A stretch of 64,000 nucleotides of DNA from Lachnospiraceae bacterium. Lineage in GTDB: Bacteria; Bacillota; Clostridia; Lachnospirales; Lachnospiraceae. Both the position numbers and the translations under genes were made by a program. Below the pieces are notes generated by a model. It saw only the letters and a list, made by a program, of their open reading frames with translations. It was not told where the DNA came from and did no database searches. How positions within the stretch are numbered: position 1 is the first letter of the stretch; each line of letters starts with the position of its first letter. The stretch is from assembly GCA_022652545.1 (NCBI GenBank), contig JALCRM010000001.1, positions 248,001 to 312,000 on the forward strand, written 5' to 3'. Of this stretch, positions 44,464 to 53,179 are shown one piece after another.

Positions 44464-46023
44464 ATGAAAACTGTCAAAAACAGGATCGCAGAGAACATAC
44501 ATACAGGCCGGCACAGCGGGTCTGCCGCGGCACTTGTCCTGTCCGCCGTGATATTTTCCCTTACAGTCTTCGCTGCGGCTGCCGCAGTGCCGTCCGGATC
44601 CGTGGCGGCGGTTTCCCACGAGTCTTCCGGGAATGGGAAAATCTATAACAACGCCGGATATTTTGTCAAAAGCGGAGACAGGGTATGGTTCCGCAGATAC
44701 GGGGCGGATGCACTGGAACATTCCGCGCTCTGGGGAGATTTCCTGAGTGGTCCGCAGGTGGCCGGGAAGTCGGAGATCTGCTGGTATGACGAAAAGGATA
44801 ACAGTGTACATGAGGCCTTTGAGGATGCCGGATGCGGAAAGATCATCTGCAGCGGCGGAAGACTTTACCTCAGCGAGATCGTCGGGCATCCGGCGTACAA
44901 ACTGTATTCCGTGAGGACCGACGGCAGCGGCAGGAAAGAGATCGGGGACGGACAGTACGTCTGCTGCTCCGACGACGGAAGCATACGCGTATCGGCCAAT
45001 ACGACAACGGGGAAAAACAGCGTTATGACGCTGACTGTCAGTGACGACAGCGGCATGATCGAAAAGTACGGCGGAAAAACGGATGTCGAATATCTTGCGG
45101 CGAAAAACGGCTATCTGTTCTATGAAGCGCATGACTTTGCGAAGAATCAGGATCTGACGATCTACTGCAGGAAACTTACGAAGACCGGAAAATCGGTGCG
45201 TCTCGGCATCGTGGACGATGTTGCGGAAGATTCCTTCCTGAAGATCGACCAGATCAGGATCAAGGAAAAAACAGTCTATATCTCCTATGAAAGCGATGCG
45301 GGTACGGCTGCCGTCTACCAGGGCGGCGGACTGATGAAAGGAACACTGGACGGCAAAGACAGCCTGAAGAAAGTCAAAACGTATGGACCGGATACAGCCG
45401 GCGTCCCGTACATTGTTCTGAAAGGCGAAACTTACGGCACGCTCAGTAACGAATCTTCCGATCTGTATGTGGATGGCACGGACGGCGGACTTTATCTGTA
45501 TGACAGTCTTGGGGAAAGTACGCAGATCGCGGTTGTCTGCGACCAGTCCGGAACGGATTCGGCACAGAATCTGGAGGGTGCGGAGATCGTGGGGGACTGT
45601 GTCTATGGCATGCGGGATACGATGATCCCCGATGATGAGAACAGCGTAGGATGGCGGCAGGCTTATTCTCTTGTCTCCACGGAATATATCAGGATCCCGA
45701 TCTTTGACGGCAGAGTGTATGTGATGGATACAGTACAGACGGGAGACGACGCAGCACCGGCACAGGACAGCGGGAAAACACAGAGCAAAATGCCTTCCCT
45801 GCCGCTGCGTTCGGGAGACGACGCAGTCGCCCTCGTAAAAATGTATCTCGATGATAATGCGGAATATGTGCCGTCCGTGATCGAGGTGGACAGCGAAACG
45901 GATGAGGTCTACACGGTGCACGCCTATGACGTAGTGGATGACGGCGGCGGGGATTCTCACACCGCCACGTATAACTGGTACGACGTGTACAAGGAAACAG
46001 GAACTGTCGAACCGGAGTTTTAG
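44464..46023 (+). CDS. Exported protein of unknown function, beta-propeller-like
   Basis: A 519-residue protein with an N-terminal membrane anchor or signal (ALVLSAVIFSLTVFAAAAAV). The body is beta-rich, with recurring Tyr/Gly turns such as KLYSVRTDGSGRKEIGDGQY that resemble DUF5050-type propeller blades. The C-terminal 70 residues form a separate unit (SGDDAVALVKMYLDDNAEYV ... YTVHAYDVVDD) seen at the ends of several clostridial exported proteins. GAAGGAAGAG precedes the start. It ends just before a strong hairpin at 46.03 kb. No enzymatic motif is recognised. Confidence 0.68.
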   Translation: MKTVKNRIAENIHTGRHSGSAAALVLSAVIFSLTVFAAAAAVPSGSVAAVSHESSGNGKIYNNAGYFVKSGDRVWFRRYGADALEHSALWGDFLSGPQVAGKSEICWYDEKDNSVHEAFEDAGCGKIICSGGRLYLSEIVGHPAYKLYSVRTDGSGRKEIGDGQYVCCSDDGSIRVSANTTTGKNSVMTLTVSDDSGMIEKYGGKTDVEYLAAKNGYLFYEAHDFAKNQDLTIYCRKLTKTGKSVRLGIVDDVAEDSFLKIDQIRIKEKTVYISYESDAGTAAVYQGGGLMKGTLDGKDSLKKVKTYGPDTAGVPYIVLKGETYGTLSNESSDLYVDGTDGGLYLYDSLGESTQIAVVCDQSGTDSAQNLEGAEIVGDCVYGMRDTMIPDDENSVGWRQAYSLVSTEYIRIPIFDGRVYVMDTVQTGDDAAPAQDSGKTQSKMPSLPLRSGDDAVALVKMYLDDNAEYVPSVIEVDSETDEVYTVHAYDVVDDGGGDSHTATYNWYDVYKETGTVEPEF

Positions 46024-46024
46024 C

Positions 46025-46057
46025 GCAGCAACGGTGCCAAAGAGCGGCACCGGCTGC
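46025..46057 (+). terminator. Nested intercistronic hairpin
   Basis: GCAGC (46025-46029) and CGGTGCC (46032-46038) pair with GGCACCG (46046-46052) and GCTGC (46053-46057), with an AA bulge and a seven-base loop. Only TTTT with interruptions follows, so it may be a weak terminator or a processing and stability element. Confidence 0.5.
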
Positions 46058-46077
46058 CCATTTTATGGAGGTGTGTT

Positions 46078-47868
46078 ATGGCATTTTGTTCGAATTGCGG
46101 AGCGGATATGGGAAACGCGAAGTTCTGCCCGAACTGCGGAACGCCGGCCATGGTGCAGACTCAATCAGATCCGGCGGCAGCGCAGAGAGCCGCGGAGGAG
46201 CAGGCGGCAGCGCAGAAGGCAGCGGAGGAACAGGCGGTAGCACAGAGAATAGCAGAAGAGCAGGCAGCAGCGCAGAAGGCAGCGGAGGAACAGGCGGCAG
46301 CACAGAGAGTAGCAGAGGAGCAGGCAGCGGCGCAGAAGGCAGCGGAGGAACAGGCAGCGGCACAGAGGAATATGCAGCAGCCTCCGCCGCAGCGTGTGCA
46401 GAAGCCGGCGCCGGGAAGCCCGCTGAACATCAACGGACCGGCCAGGATCCTGATCATTGTCTGCGCAGCCTTTGCAGCGCTCGGGATCGTCCTTTCACTG
46501 ATTCTGGGGAAAGGTACCGCATCTGCGGGACTGCCGGGTGGCTTCGGCGTTGGAAAAATAAGTAATCCGGCTGTCGGGAACTGGATCGGCAAGAGTGTCG
46601 AGATGAGCGGTGTGACGCTCGGCATGGAAGCGATCGGTGATATGTCCCTGAACCTGAAGGAGGACGGAAGCTGCGAATTCACCATGGATGGGGAGAAAAC
46701 AACCGGAAAATGGTCTTTTGCGGGCAATACCGTGACTATTCAGGATTCCGATGCGGCAGCGGCATTCTCCGGAAGCAGCGGTGACGGAACCATCACAGCG
46801 ACGCTGGACGGTGATACGCTGACGATGGAGGATATGCTGGGAAGCGGTATGACGGTCCTGCTTGCGAGGGAAGGCAGCGAAGCCGCCAGTGTTGCCGTAT
46901 CCACAAGCCTTGCGGATTCTGAAGCAACTTCCGATGCGGCAGCGGCGGACAGCAGCGACACTGTACCCGCCGGCGGGGATGAAGCGGTTGAACAGGAAAG
47001 ATGCAGGGAATTCAACGGTGACTGGTACGGGGTCCTTGAAATGACGAATGCCACCGGCGATTACGAATACATGGAAGGTATGACCTACGCCGTTATGCGT
47101 GTCAGCATAGATCCCGCCGATGCCGAGGCATCGACGGATGTTTTCCTGAGTGCATGGCTTACAGATCCGGCAAGTGACTTCCGTATGACCGGTTTATTCG
47201 GTGACGACGGGCAGCTTATGCTGTACGGGACTCTCTGGAATGAAACGCTGGATGATATGGTCTTTGAAAAAGACAGTGATTACAGCGATGGGAACATGTA
47301 CTCCTTTACGACAGCTCTGAACAATGACTCCGGTTCCGTGACTATGAAATTTTATCTTGAAAAGTGGAATGAACCATGGGTCGGGAAAGGCAGTCTTGCC
47401 TTTACGGAAGACGATACGGATTTCTTCAGGGACCGGAATATCAGAGAGGTTGTCGAAAGCGGCTTTGGACTAGATTCTTCCGCGCTCCTTCCGGAGAATG
47501 ACATCGGGACGTATTCGACAGAGGAAGACACAGCCGATACGGCAGAAAGCGATACGGTAACCGGCACAGAAGAGGATGACAGCGGTGAATCAATAAGTTA
47601 TACAGCCCCCTCACTGGCCGCGTTTCCAAAGGCAGACCTGAAGAAAATTTACGATAAGCTGCAGAACGTGCCCACCGGAACCTCCTATGAGGACATCCGG
47701 GACAAGTACTTTAACGGTGTCGACGGACAGATCCTCTATGATCAGGACGGTATCACGCAGTACTGGTGGGGAGCGACAGAAGACCCTTCCATGACGGGCA
47801 TCATCGTCATGGTGAATTCATCCGACAATACATACAATGGCCTGGCTACCCAGTGGAACCTGGAATAG
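46078..47868 (+). CDS. Zinc-ribbon, membrane-anchored protein with decapeptide repeats and G-x-W domains
   Basis: A 596-residue protein. The N-terminal ribbon CSNCGADMGNAKFCPNCG is followed by six to seven tandem decapeptides of the type AQKAAEEQAA (residues 34-99), which should form a long charged helix. One membrane helix (ILIIVCAAFAALGIVLSLIL) comes next. Outside the membrane are a first domain starting VGNWIGKSVEMS, a Ser/Ala linker, a second starting NGDWYGVLEMTN, an acidic linker, and a C-terminal 80-residue unit ending in LATQWNLE. The second domain resembles part of the lipoprotein at 36.8 kb. GGAGGTGTG precedes the start. Confidence 0.75.
   Translation: MAFCSNCGADMGNAKFCPNCGTPAMVQTQSDPAAAQRAAEEQAAAQKAAEEQAVAQRIAEEQAAAQKAAEEQAAAQRVAEEQAAAQKAAEEQAAAQRNMQQPPPQRVQKPAPGSPLNINGPARILIIVCAAFAALGIVLSLILGKGTASAGLPGGFGVGKISNPAVGNWIGKSVEMSGVTLGMEAIGDMSLNLKEDGSCEFTMDGEKTTGKWSFAGNTVTIQDSDAAAAFSGSSGDGTITATLDGDTLTMEDMLGSGMTVLLAREGSEAASVAVSTSLADSEATSDAAAADSSDTVPAGGDEAVEQERCREFNGDWYGVLEMTNATGDYEYMEGMTYAVMRVSIDPADAEASTDVFLSAWLTDPASDFRMTGLFGDDGQLMLYGTLWNETLDDMVFEKDSDYSDGNMYSFTTALNNDSGSVTMKFYLEKWNEPWVGKGSLAFTEDDTDFFRDRNIREVVESGFGLDSSALLPENDIGTYSTEEDTADTAESDTVTGTEEDDSGESISYTAPSLAAFPKADLKKIYDKLQNVPTGTSYEDIRDKYFNGVDGQILYDQDGITQYWWGATEDPSMTGIIVMVNSSDNTYNGLATQWNLE
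46180..46374 (+). repeat. 30-base in-frame tandem repeat, about 6.5 copies
   Basis: Units of 30 bases encode alternating AQ(R/K)xAEEQAA decapeptides. Alternate units are more alike, giving a 60-base higher-order period. The repeats keep frame within the zinc-ribbon gene. Confidence 0.85.
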
Positions 47869-47885
47869 CGGAAGGGAGGACTCTC

Positions 47886-48449
47886 ATGGCATTTTGTCCG
47901 AAATGTGGAATTCAGGTGGCGGACGGGACCCTGTTCTGCCCCGGCTGCGGCACGCCGATCCCGCAGGCGGCACCGGCGCAGAACCAGCCATACGGGCAGC
48001 CGGTCTACGGGCAGCAGGTGCAGAACCAGCCATACGGGCAGCAGGCGCAGAACCAGCCGTATGGACAGCCGGTCTACGGGCAGCAGCCGCAGGGAAAAGC
48101 AACGAATGCTGCCGGCGAACGGAAAGCCGGCCAGGAGGCACAAAAAGGAATGGCTGTGCTGTCTTATTTTGGCTTTCTGTTTCTGATCCCGCTGTTTGCC
48201 GCCAGGGATGATGAGTTCGTGCAGTTTCATGTGAATCAGGGCATCGCGGTGTTCCTCGTGGAGATCGCAGCAAATATCGTCATGCAGACCGTCGGGAAGA
48301 GCGGCGGTATTATCGGCCTGCTTTTGTCCTTGCTGGCCTGGATCGCCTGTTTTGTCATGTTCATCTTTTCGATCATAGGCATCGTCCATGCGGCAAAAGG
48401 GGAGTACAGGCAGATCCCTCTGATCGGAAAGTGCACATTTATAAAATAG
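47886..48449 (+). CDS. Zinc-ribbon protein with DUF4870-like membrane domain
   Basis: A 187-residue protein. The N-terminal ribbon CPKCGIQVADGTLFCPGCG is followed by a Gln/Tyr/Pro repeat linker (QNQPYGQ and PVYGQQ units). The C-terminal part has the three-helix DUF4870 pattern: MAVLSYFGFLFLIPLFAAR, VQFHVNQGIAVFLVEI, and a final helix ending AAKGEYRQIPLIGKCTFIK. GGGAGGACTCTC precedes the ATG at 47886. It begins 17 bases after the previous zinc-ribbon gene, so the two are co-transcribed. DUF4870 proteins have no settled function. Confidence 0.83.
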   Translation: MAFCPKCGIQVADGTLFCPGCGTPIPQAAPAQNQPYGQPVYGQQVQNQPYGQQAQNQPYGQPVYGQQPQGKATNAAGERKAGQEAQKGMAVLSYFGFLFLIPLFAARDDEFVQFHVNQGIAVFLVEIAANIVMQTVGKSGGIIGLLLSLLAWIACFVMFIFSIIGIVHAAKGEYRQIPLIGKCTFIK

Positions 48450-48538
48450 TGTTGAACAGTCAGCCCGGCGGACGGCGCCGGCTGCAGCCATTGAACCGGC
48501 ACAGCGTCCGGAAGGCAAAGCAAACGGGGGATAAGGAT

Positions 48539-49477
48539 ATGCGTATCGGGAAAACGGAAGCGCTGTTTGCGGCGGTGATGCTTTCGATCGCAGCGGCGTT
48601 CGGAACCTGCAAAACAGATATTCAGGCGGCAGGCAGTAAGGCGAAGGGCCCGCAGATCTATATCACGATCGGAACGCAGTCGAACGGCGTGACAACGATC
48701 TATGAAGATTTCGGAAAGAGTTCCCTTTTCTATCTGTACGACAGCGGACTTTGGAAATGCGTTTCCCCGGAACCTGATAAATGCCGGAGCGGCCTTTATA
48801 AACGCAGCGGGGACTTTACGGAACTGTATGCGGGGAACTATGAGATCACGAACTGGGTCATTTATCCGGCGGACGATGTCGTAGAAGGGTTTGAGGACCA
48901 GAGCCCGTTCTTCTTTGTTTCCGATGTCTATGCGACAGAATCTGGGACAGCCGGGGAGCAGGATGCGGAATCGGAGGGCGGCGAGATCAATGAAGTCGCC
49001 GTCTCTTCGACCTCCGCGCTGGGGAAAGAGGCAATGAAACTTTATAAGCAGGGAAAGGAGGACCGCGCAGCGGCGCTGCGGGCGGATCCCTGCCTGCCGA
49101 AAAGCACATATTTCTGTGAGATAGAAAAGGGTGCAAAACTCGGCTCCCTCACGATGATGGGCGTAAACAGGGAAGTGTGGATCGACGGTACGGACACGGC
49201 ATTGCTTTCGCTTTATTCCATCGATCCGGCATCTGTTTCGAACGATTACGCAATTGCGGATACAGACCGCCGGAGCGAAGCACTGATCCTGGGAAATAAT
49301 GCAAAATATTCCATCATCGCATATGACGATAATGACGCTACGGCACCGACAAAACCGGTGGCCACGGATCAGAAAGGATTTCTTTCCGCTCTGAAAAAGA
49401 ACGGAGGCAGTATGGATGTAAACATCACAACAGATGGTTATGAGATCACGGCGATCGAGCAGGTCTATGAACCATGA
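48539..49477 (+). CDS. Exported protein of unknown function
   Basis: A 312-residue protein with an N-terminal signal sequence (ALFAAVMLSIAAAFGTC); the Cys is not in a standard lipobox, so signal peptidase I processing is also possible. The body is beta-rich: IYITIGTQSNGVTTIYEDFG, later KSTYFCEIEKGAKLG. The middle has an acidic linker. The protein ends DVNITTDGYEITAIEQVYEP. GGGGGATAAGGAT is the ribosome-binding site. It lies within the zinc-ribbon and lipoprotein cluster, in line with its neighbours. No family is recognised. Confidence 0.65.
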   Translation: MRIGKTEALFAAVMLSIAAAFGTCKTDIQAAGSKAKGPQIYITIGTQSNGVTTIYEDFGKSSLFYLYDSGLWKCVSPEPDKCRSGLYKRSGDFTELYAGNYEITNWVIYPADDVVEGFEDQSPFFFVSDVYATESGTAGEQDAESEGGEINEVAVSSTSALGKEAMKLYKQGKEDRAAALRADPCLPKSTYFCEIEKGAKLGSLTMMGVNREVWIDGTDTALLSLYSIDPASVSNDYAIADTDRRSEALILGNNAKYSIIAYDDNDATAPTKPVATDQKGFLSALKKNGGSMDVNITTDGYEITAIEQVYEP

Positions 49478-49499
49478 TCAGCGGAAAGCGGGGCTGTCC

Positions 49500-50783
49500 A
49501 TGAAAAAGCAAAGATGTGCCGCGTATGCAGTGACGATGCTCTCCCTGCTGCTGTTGTCCTGCGGAAAAGATGCAGTAACAGGGATGGGAGCGGCAGCAGC
49601 TTCCGGCGATACAGCCCGAACGTCGGCTGCTTCCGGCGACGCGGCTCTGACAAAAATGCTGCAGGATACATACTGGCTGATGGGAAACGATGCTTCCACC
49701 AACGCGGAAGAAAATGACGGCCCGTTCTGCGACCTGTCTCTTAACAAAGACGGCTCCGGAAGGTTCCGCCGCTGCAGCAGCGGACGCTTTGCGGTCGGCG
49801 GGGATTCTTACTGGATCGATATCAGCTGGAATGTTTCCGACGGCATACTGCAGGTGCGGGGAAGCGATACCGAAGATGCCTATGACTGTACAGTCGGACC
49901 GGAAAGCATTGCCTTTCGGGATGCGGGGGAAAAGATATATGTTTTGCACAGGGCGGATATGCCGGAGAAAGGCAATAGCGCCATTCCATGCGAACTTGCC
50001 GGTGCATGGCTTCTGACATCTTTTTCGAACGGCGATGGTCAAGAAGGAGATATGACGGGCATCTCTTCGGAAATCGACTTTTACGGAGAGATGGAAGCGG
50101 ATTTCAGATGGGAAGAAGAGGAAGCGGAACAAACGATCGATCCCGGCCTGCAGGTAGAGGTGAAGGAAAACATGCAGCTGTATAAGGGCTGCCCGAACCG
50201 GTCCTGGAGTGCGGAGCTTGCCGGCTCGGTTAATTCGGCAAAGTATTTTGTCACAATTGTCGGAGATGAACTGCAGCTTCTTAAGATCGACACCGCGGAG
50301 AAAGAGGAGGATGGAACTTACGGACCTATGATCGCCCGTTATGAGCGGAACGCTCCGTACGGATGGGAAAACAGTGAGATCGGAGAGGAAGACGACTGCG
50401 ATATTTCCGATGGCGGGCAGAACGCCGGCCTGTTTGATTTTCAGGTGTTTTTTACAGATGACTGGGCGGGGCATTACTCGGTGGTCGAATACGGGAAAGG
50501 CAACGGCAGTTCGGTTTCCTTTAACTTCAGTCCGATGGAAAACAATGTACCGTTTACGATCTTTACGATCCATCGCTATACTTCCGACAGCTACCGTGAT
50601 GAGATGGATATGATCGGTGACAATCCGAAGGAACTCGGGAAACATGGAAAGTACTGGTATGTTGCTTCCACACCGCTGGATTATGCCGGAGGATACTATT
50701 CAAAGGATGAGAACAGCCTTTATCGGAAAATGTCGGAATTCTACGATGTCCTTGAAGACCACATCCTCTTTCTCTGGGACTGA
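49500..50783 (+). CDS. Lipoprotein of unknown function
   Basis: A 427-residue lipoprotein with lipobox LLSC (Cys21), an Ala/Gly/Ser linker, and then beta-rich units. Short motifs recall those of other exported proteins in the cluster: ELAGAWLLTSFSNG near residue 165 has the G-x-W type opening. The C-terminal 120 residues read DWAGHYSVVEYGKGNGSSVS, then FTIFTIHRYTSDSYRDEMDM and WYVASTPLDYAGGYYS. The start is placed at the ATG before the signal peptide. The next gene overlaps its end by 38 bases. Confidence 0.7.
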   Translation: MKKQRCAAYAVTMLSLLLLSCGKDAVTGMGAAAASGDTARTSAASGDAALTKMLQDTYWLMGNDASTNAEENDGPFCDLSLNKDGSGRFRRCSSGRFAVGGDSYWIDISWNVSDGILQVRGSDTEDAYDCTVGPESIAFRDAGEKIYVLHRADMPEKGNSAIPCELAGAWLLTSFSNGDGQEGDMTGISSEIDFYGEMEADFRWEEEEAEQTIDPGLQVEVKENMQLYKGCPNRSWSAELAGSVNSAKYFVTIVGDELQLLKIDTAEKEEDGTYGPMIARYERNAPYGWENSEIGEEDDCDISDGGQNAGLFDFQVFFTDDWAGHYSVVEYGKGNGSSVSFNFSPMENNVPFTIFTIHRYTSDSYRDEMDMIGDNPKELGKHGKYWYVASTPLDYAGGYYSKDENSLYRKMSEFYDVLEDHILFLWD

Positions 50784-51327
50784 GAGATCGCACCGCTTTT
50801 CGAAATGCGGACATAAATTATTTCTGGTGGCCGGAATGCTGCTCCTTTCCAGTCTGCCAGCCGGCTGTTCAAAGACTGCCGACTGTGTGAAGTGGGATGC
50901 TTCACCCTATTATGACAGCACGGCTGCCATGTTCCGTGAGATGTGTGGTCTGGTCGGAGGCAGCGAGGGCGACGTTGCGGCCGCGTACGGCGACAGGCGG
51001 AACGAAGGGTACGAGGATGCATACTATGTGACGGTTTTCGGCAAAGAGGAAACGGCTGTGGCCGATTACAAGTACTGCGGAGCCGGGAACAGCTGGAGGC
51101 AGGTCAGTGATTTCAAGATCTTCCTGCATGACAGCAAATCCTATTATATCGATTATAACGAGGCACTGACGGCGGTATTCGGAGACCCGGTATCCTCGGA
51201 CCAGACGCCGTATGAGGGAGATCATGGCGTGACAGTGTGGAACAATTACGATCCCGGGAACGGCGGAGAAGTCCGGTTCTGCCATTCCGGGGACGGAGAC
51301 TGGTTCGTCATTCGGAAAGCGGAATAA
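50746..51327 (+). CDS. Small lipoprotein of unknown function
   Basis: About 193 residues with a lipoprotein signal (KLFLVAGMLLLSSLPAGC) and a mature part of about 150 residues (EDAYYVTVFGKEETAVADYK, FKIFLHDSKSYYIDYNEALT). The start is uncertain: the nearest in-frame ATG before the signal is at 50746, inside the preceding gene, and there is no clear ribosome-binding site. The true start could be a nearby TTG. It is the last gene of the accessory cluster and ends nine bases before the convergent GH88/GH105 gene. Confidence 0.6.
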   Translation: MSLKTTSSFSGTERSHRFSKCGHKLFLVAGMLLLSSLPAGCSKTADCVKWDASPYYDSTAAMFREMCGLVGGSEGDVAAAYGDRRNEGYEDAYYVTVFGKEETAVADYKYCGAGNSWRQVSDFKIFLHDSKSYYIDYNEALTAVFGDPVSSDQTPYEGDHGVTVWNNYDPGNGGEVRFCHSGDGDWFVIRKAE

Positions 51328-51335
51328 AGCGGACG

Positions 51336-52295
51336 TCAGCTCTGCTCCCGCTCATAAGCTTCTTTTTCCGCATCCATGATAAGAAACATCGCATTGCCCT
51401 CCGGTGCGATCCCCGGGGCAACGAAACAGGGCGCTCCGCAGACATCATGCAGAAAGCCGAAGCGGTCGACTTTCCGGCAGACCGCAGCATAGATCCTGTC
51501 CGCGGTTACCCGGCAGGCCGGCGGCAGCCAGTTGCCTGACAGGCCGCTGTATATGGCGGCAGCTGTCATCTGTGCCCCATTGACTTCGGTGAACGAAGAC
51601 GGATCCTGCAGATCGTTGTGCAGCAGGGCGTCCGGGCCGAGGCAGGCCAGGATGCGGTCGATCAGAGCCGCTGAAAACTGCCGGAGTTTCTCTTTTTCCG
51701 AAGGCATCGTGTCCGGCAGAAGTTCGATCAGATGTGCAGCGCCGCATACAGCCCAGCCGTTCCCGACGCTCCAGAGCATCGGATCGGGATATCTTTTCTC
51801 CGAGTCGTTCCATATGTGGCGGAGCAGGCCGCTGTCGGGATCCTGCAGCAGCGAAGAGATGCCGAAATACTGGCGTACAGCTTCCTTATATTCTCCTGCG
51901 GCGGCGAGACAGGGCGGAAGCATAAACAGGGAATCCACCCATATTTCGCATTCGGGATATTTGTGATAGATCATGCCGTCAGCATTTCTCGGCGCCTTTT
52001 CAAGCGCCCAGTGCAGCAGTCTGTCCGCACTGTTTCTGAGAGAAGGGTCGCCTGTTGCTGCGGCCGCGATCCGGATGCCTTCCCCGCAGGCAAGCGGATC
52101 GGTCTCTGCTTCATTCTCTCCCATAATGGCCGGGCGGAAATCACTGTCCTGCCGGAGTACGGCCGAATACGCCATACGGATCAGCATATCTGTATCCCCG
52201 AGTTTCTGCATGGCCTGCATGGCGGTGCCCTGTTCCCAGGAATACCGCTGCATGGACAGCAGTGCTGCTTTGACCTTTTCCCTCAGATCAGCCAT
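51336..52295 (-). CDS. Unsaturated glucuronyl/rhamnogalacturonyl hydrolase, GH88/GH105 type
   Basis: A 319-residue enzyme with the (alpha/alpha)6-barrel pattern of YesR/YteR proteins: SWEQGTAMQAM near the N-terminus, EIWVDSLFMLPPCLA (the catalytic Asp by family analogy), LWSVGNGWAVCG and a C-terminal APEGNAMFLIMDAEKE. Such enzymes hydrolyse unsaturated uronic acid ends left by polysaccharide lyases on pectin or glycosaminoglycans. There is no signal peptide, so the substrate is an imported oligosaccharide. AGGAGGGA precedes the ATG at 52295. It is divergent from the ZIP transporter gene. Exact substrate is unknown. Confidence 0.82.
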   Translation of the reverse strand: MADLREKVKAALLSMQRYSWEQGTAMQAMQKLGDTDMLIRMAYSAVLRQDSDFRPAIMGENEAETDPLACGEGIRIAAAATGDPSLRNSADRLLHWALEKAPRNADGMIYHKYPECEIWVDSLFMLPPCLAAAGEYKEAVRQYFGISSLLQDPDSGLLRHIWNDSEKRYPDPMLWSVGNGWAVCGAAHLIELLPDTMPSEKEKLRQFSAALIDRILACLGPDALLHNDLQDPSSFTEVNGAQMTAAAIYSGLSGNWLPPACRVTADRIYAAVCRKVDRFGFLHDVCGAPCFVAPGIAPEGNAMFLIMDAEKEAYEREQS

Positions 52296-52372
52296 GTGTA
52301 CGAGTCCCTCCTGTTTTCTGCTGCATTTCCCACAACAGAATAGTATCATGAAATCATGAGGAGGAGATCGAC

Positions 52373-53155
52373 ATGAATATGAATGCATTCTGGGGAATAC
52401 TGATCCCGTTTCTTGGCACATCTGCCGGCGCAGGGAGCGTGTTTTTCCTAGCGAAGGAGCTGGGAGAAGGCGTTCAGCGCGCATTGACCGGGTTTGCCGC
52501 AGGCGTCATGACGGCAGCATCGGTATGGAGTCTGCTTATCCCGGCGATCGACCAGTCATCGGACATGGGAAAATTTTCATTTGTTCCTGCAGCAGTCGGC
52601 CTGTGGTTCGGCATTCTGTTCCTGCTGCTGCTCGATCACGTTATCCCGCACCTGCACCGGTTCAGTGAGAGCGCAGAAGGCCCGAAGAGCCGCCTGCAGA
52701 AAACGACCATGCTGGTCCTTGCAGTCACGCTGCACAACATACCGGAAGGTATGGCAGTCGGCGTCGTGTATGCCGGCTTTCTCACCGGAAAGGCCGGCAT
52801 TACGGCAGCAGCTGCGCTGGCGCTATCGCTGGGGATCGCCATCCAGAACTTCCCGGAAGGGGCGATCATTTCGCTGCCGCTTCGTGCGGAAGGGATGAGC
52901 AGGCCCAGAGCTTTTGCAGGGGGCGTGCTCTCCGGCATCGTGGAACCTGTCGGCGCGGTGGTCACGATCCTTGCCGCGTCACTGGTCGTTCCGGCACTGC
53001 CTTACCTTCTGAGCTTTGCGGCCGGAGCCATGCTTTACGTGGTCGTGGAGGAACTGATCCCTGAAATGTCGGAGGGAAAACACTCGAATATCGGAACGTT
53101 GTTCTTTGCAGTCGGGTTCAGTGTGATGATGGTACTGGATGTCGCACTGGGATAA
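52373..53155 (+). CDS. ZIP family metal transporter (GufA type)
   Basis: A 260-residue importer of Zn or related divalent metals with eight hydrophobic helices. The two metal-binding signatures are HNIPEGMAVG in helix 4 and QNFPEGAIISLPL in helix 5. The His-rich loop found in eukaryotic members is short here (HVIPHLHRF). GAGGAGGAGATC precedes the start. The gene appears monocistronic: the next gene has its own ribosome-binding site after 24 bases and a different base composition. Confidence 0.93.
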   Translation: MNMNAFWGILIPFLGTSAGAGSVFFLAKELGEGVQRALTGFAAGVMTAASVWSLLIPAIDQSSDMGKFSFVPAAVGLWFGILFLLLLDHVIPHLHRFSESAEGPKSRLQKTTMLVLAVTLHNIPEGMAVGVVYAGFLTGKAGITAAAALALSLGIAIQNFPEGAIISLPLRAEGMSRPRAFAGGVLSGIVEPVGAVVTILAASLVVPALPYLLSFAAGAMLYVVVEELIPEMSEGKHSNIGTLFFAVGFSVMMVLDVALG

Positions 53156-53179
53156 TTAAAAGAAAGAAGGAGAAGTGTT

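Noticed and set aside
46180..46374. Tandem 30-base repeats considered as a CRISPR array
   Set aside because: There are no unique spacers, the units are contiguous, and they keep the reading frame of a recognisable protein.
13099..48460. The word TTGAACAGT at 13099, 44421 and 48452 as a shared regulatory site
   Set aside because: Nine bases found three times in 64 kb is weak evidence. The flanks do not align and no -10 box follows at a fixed distance.
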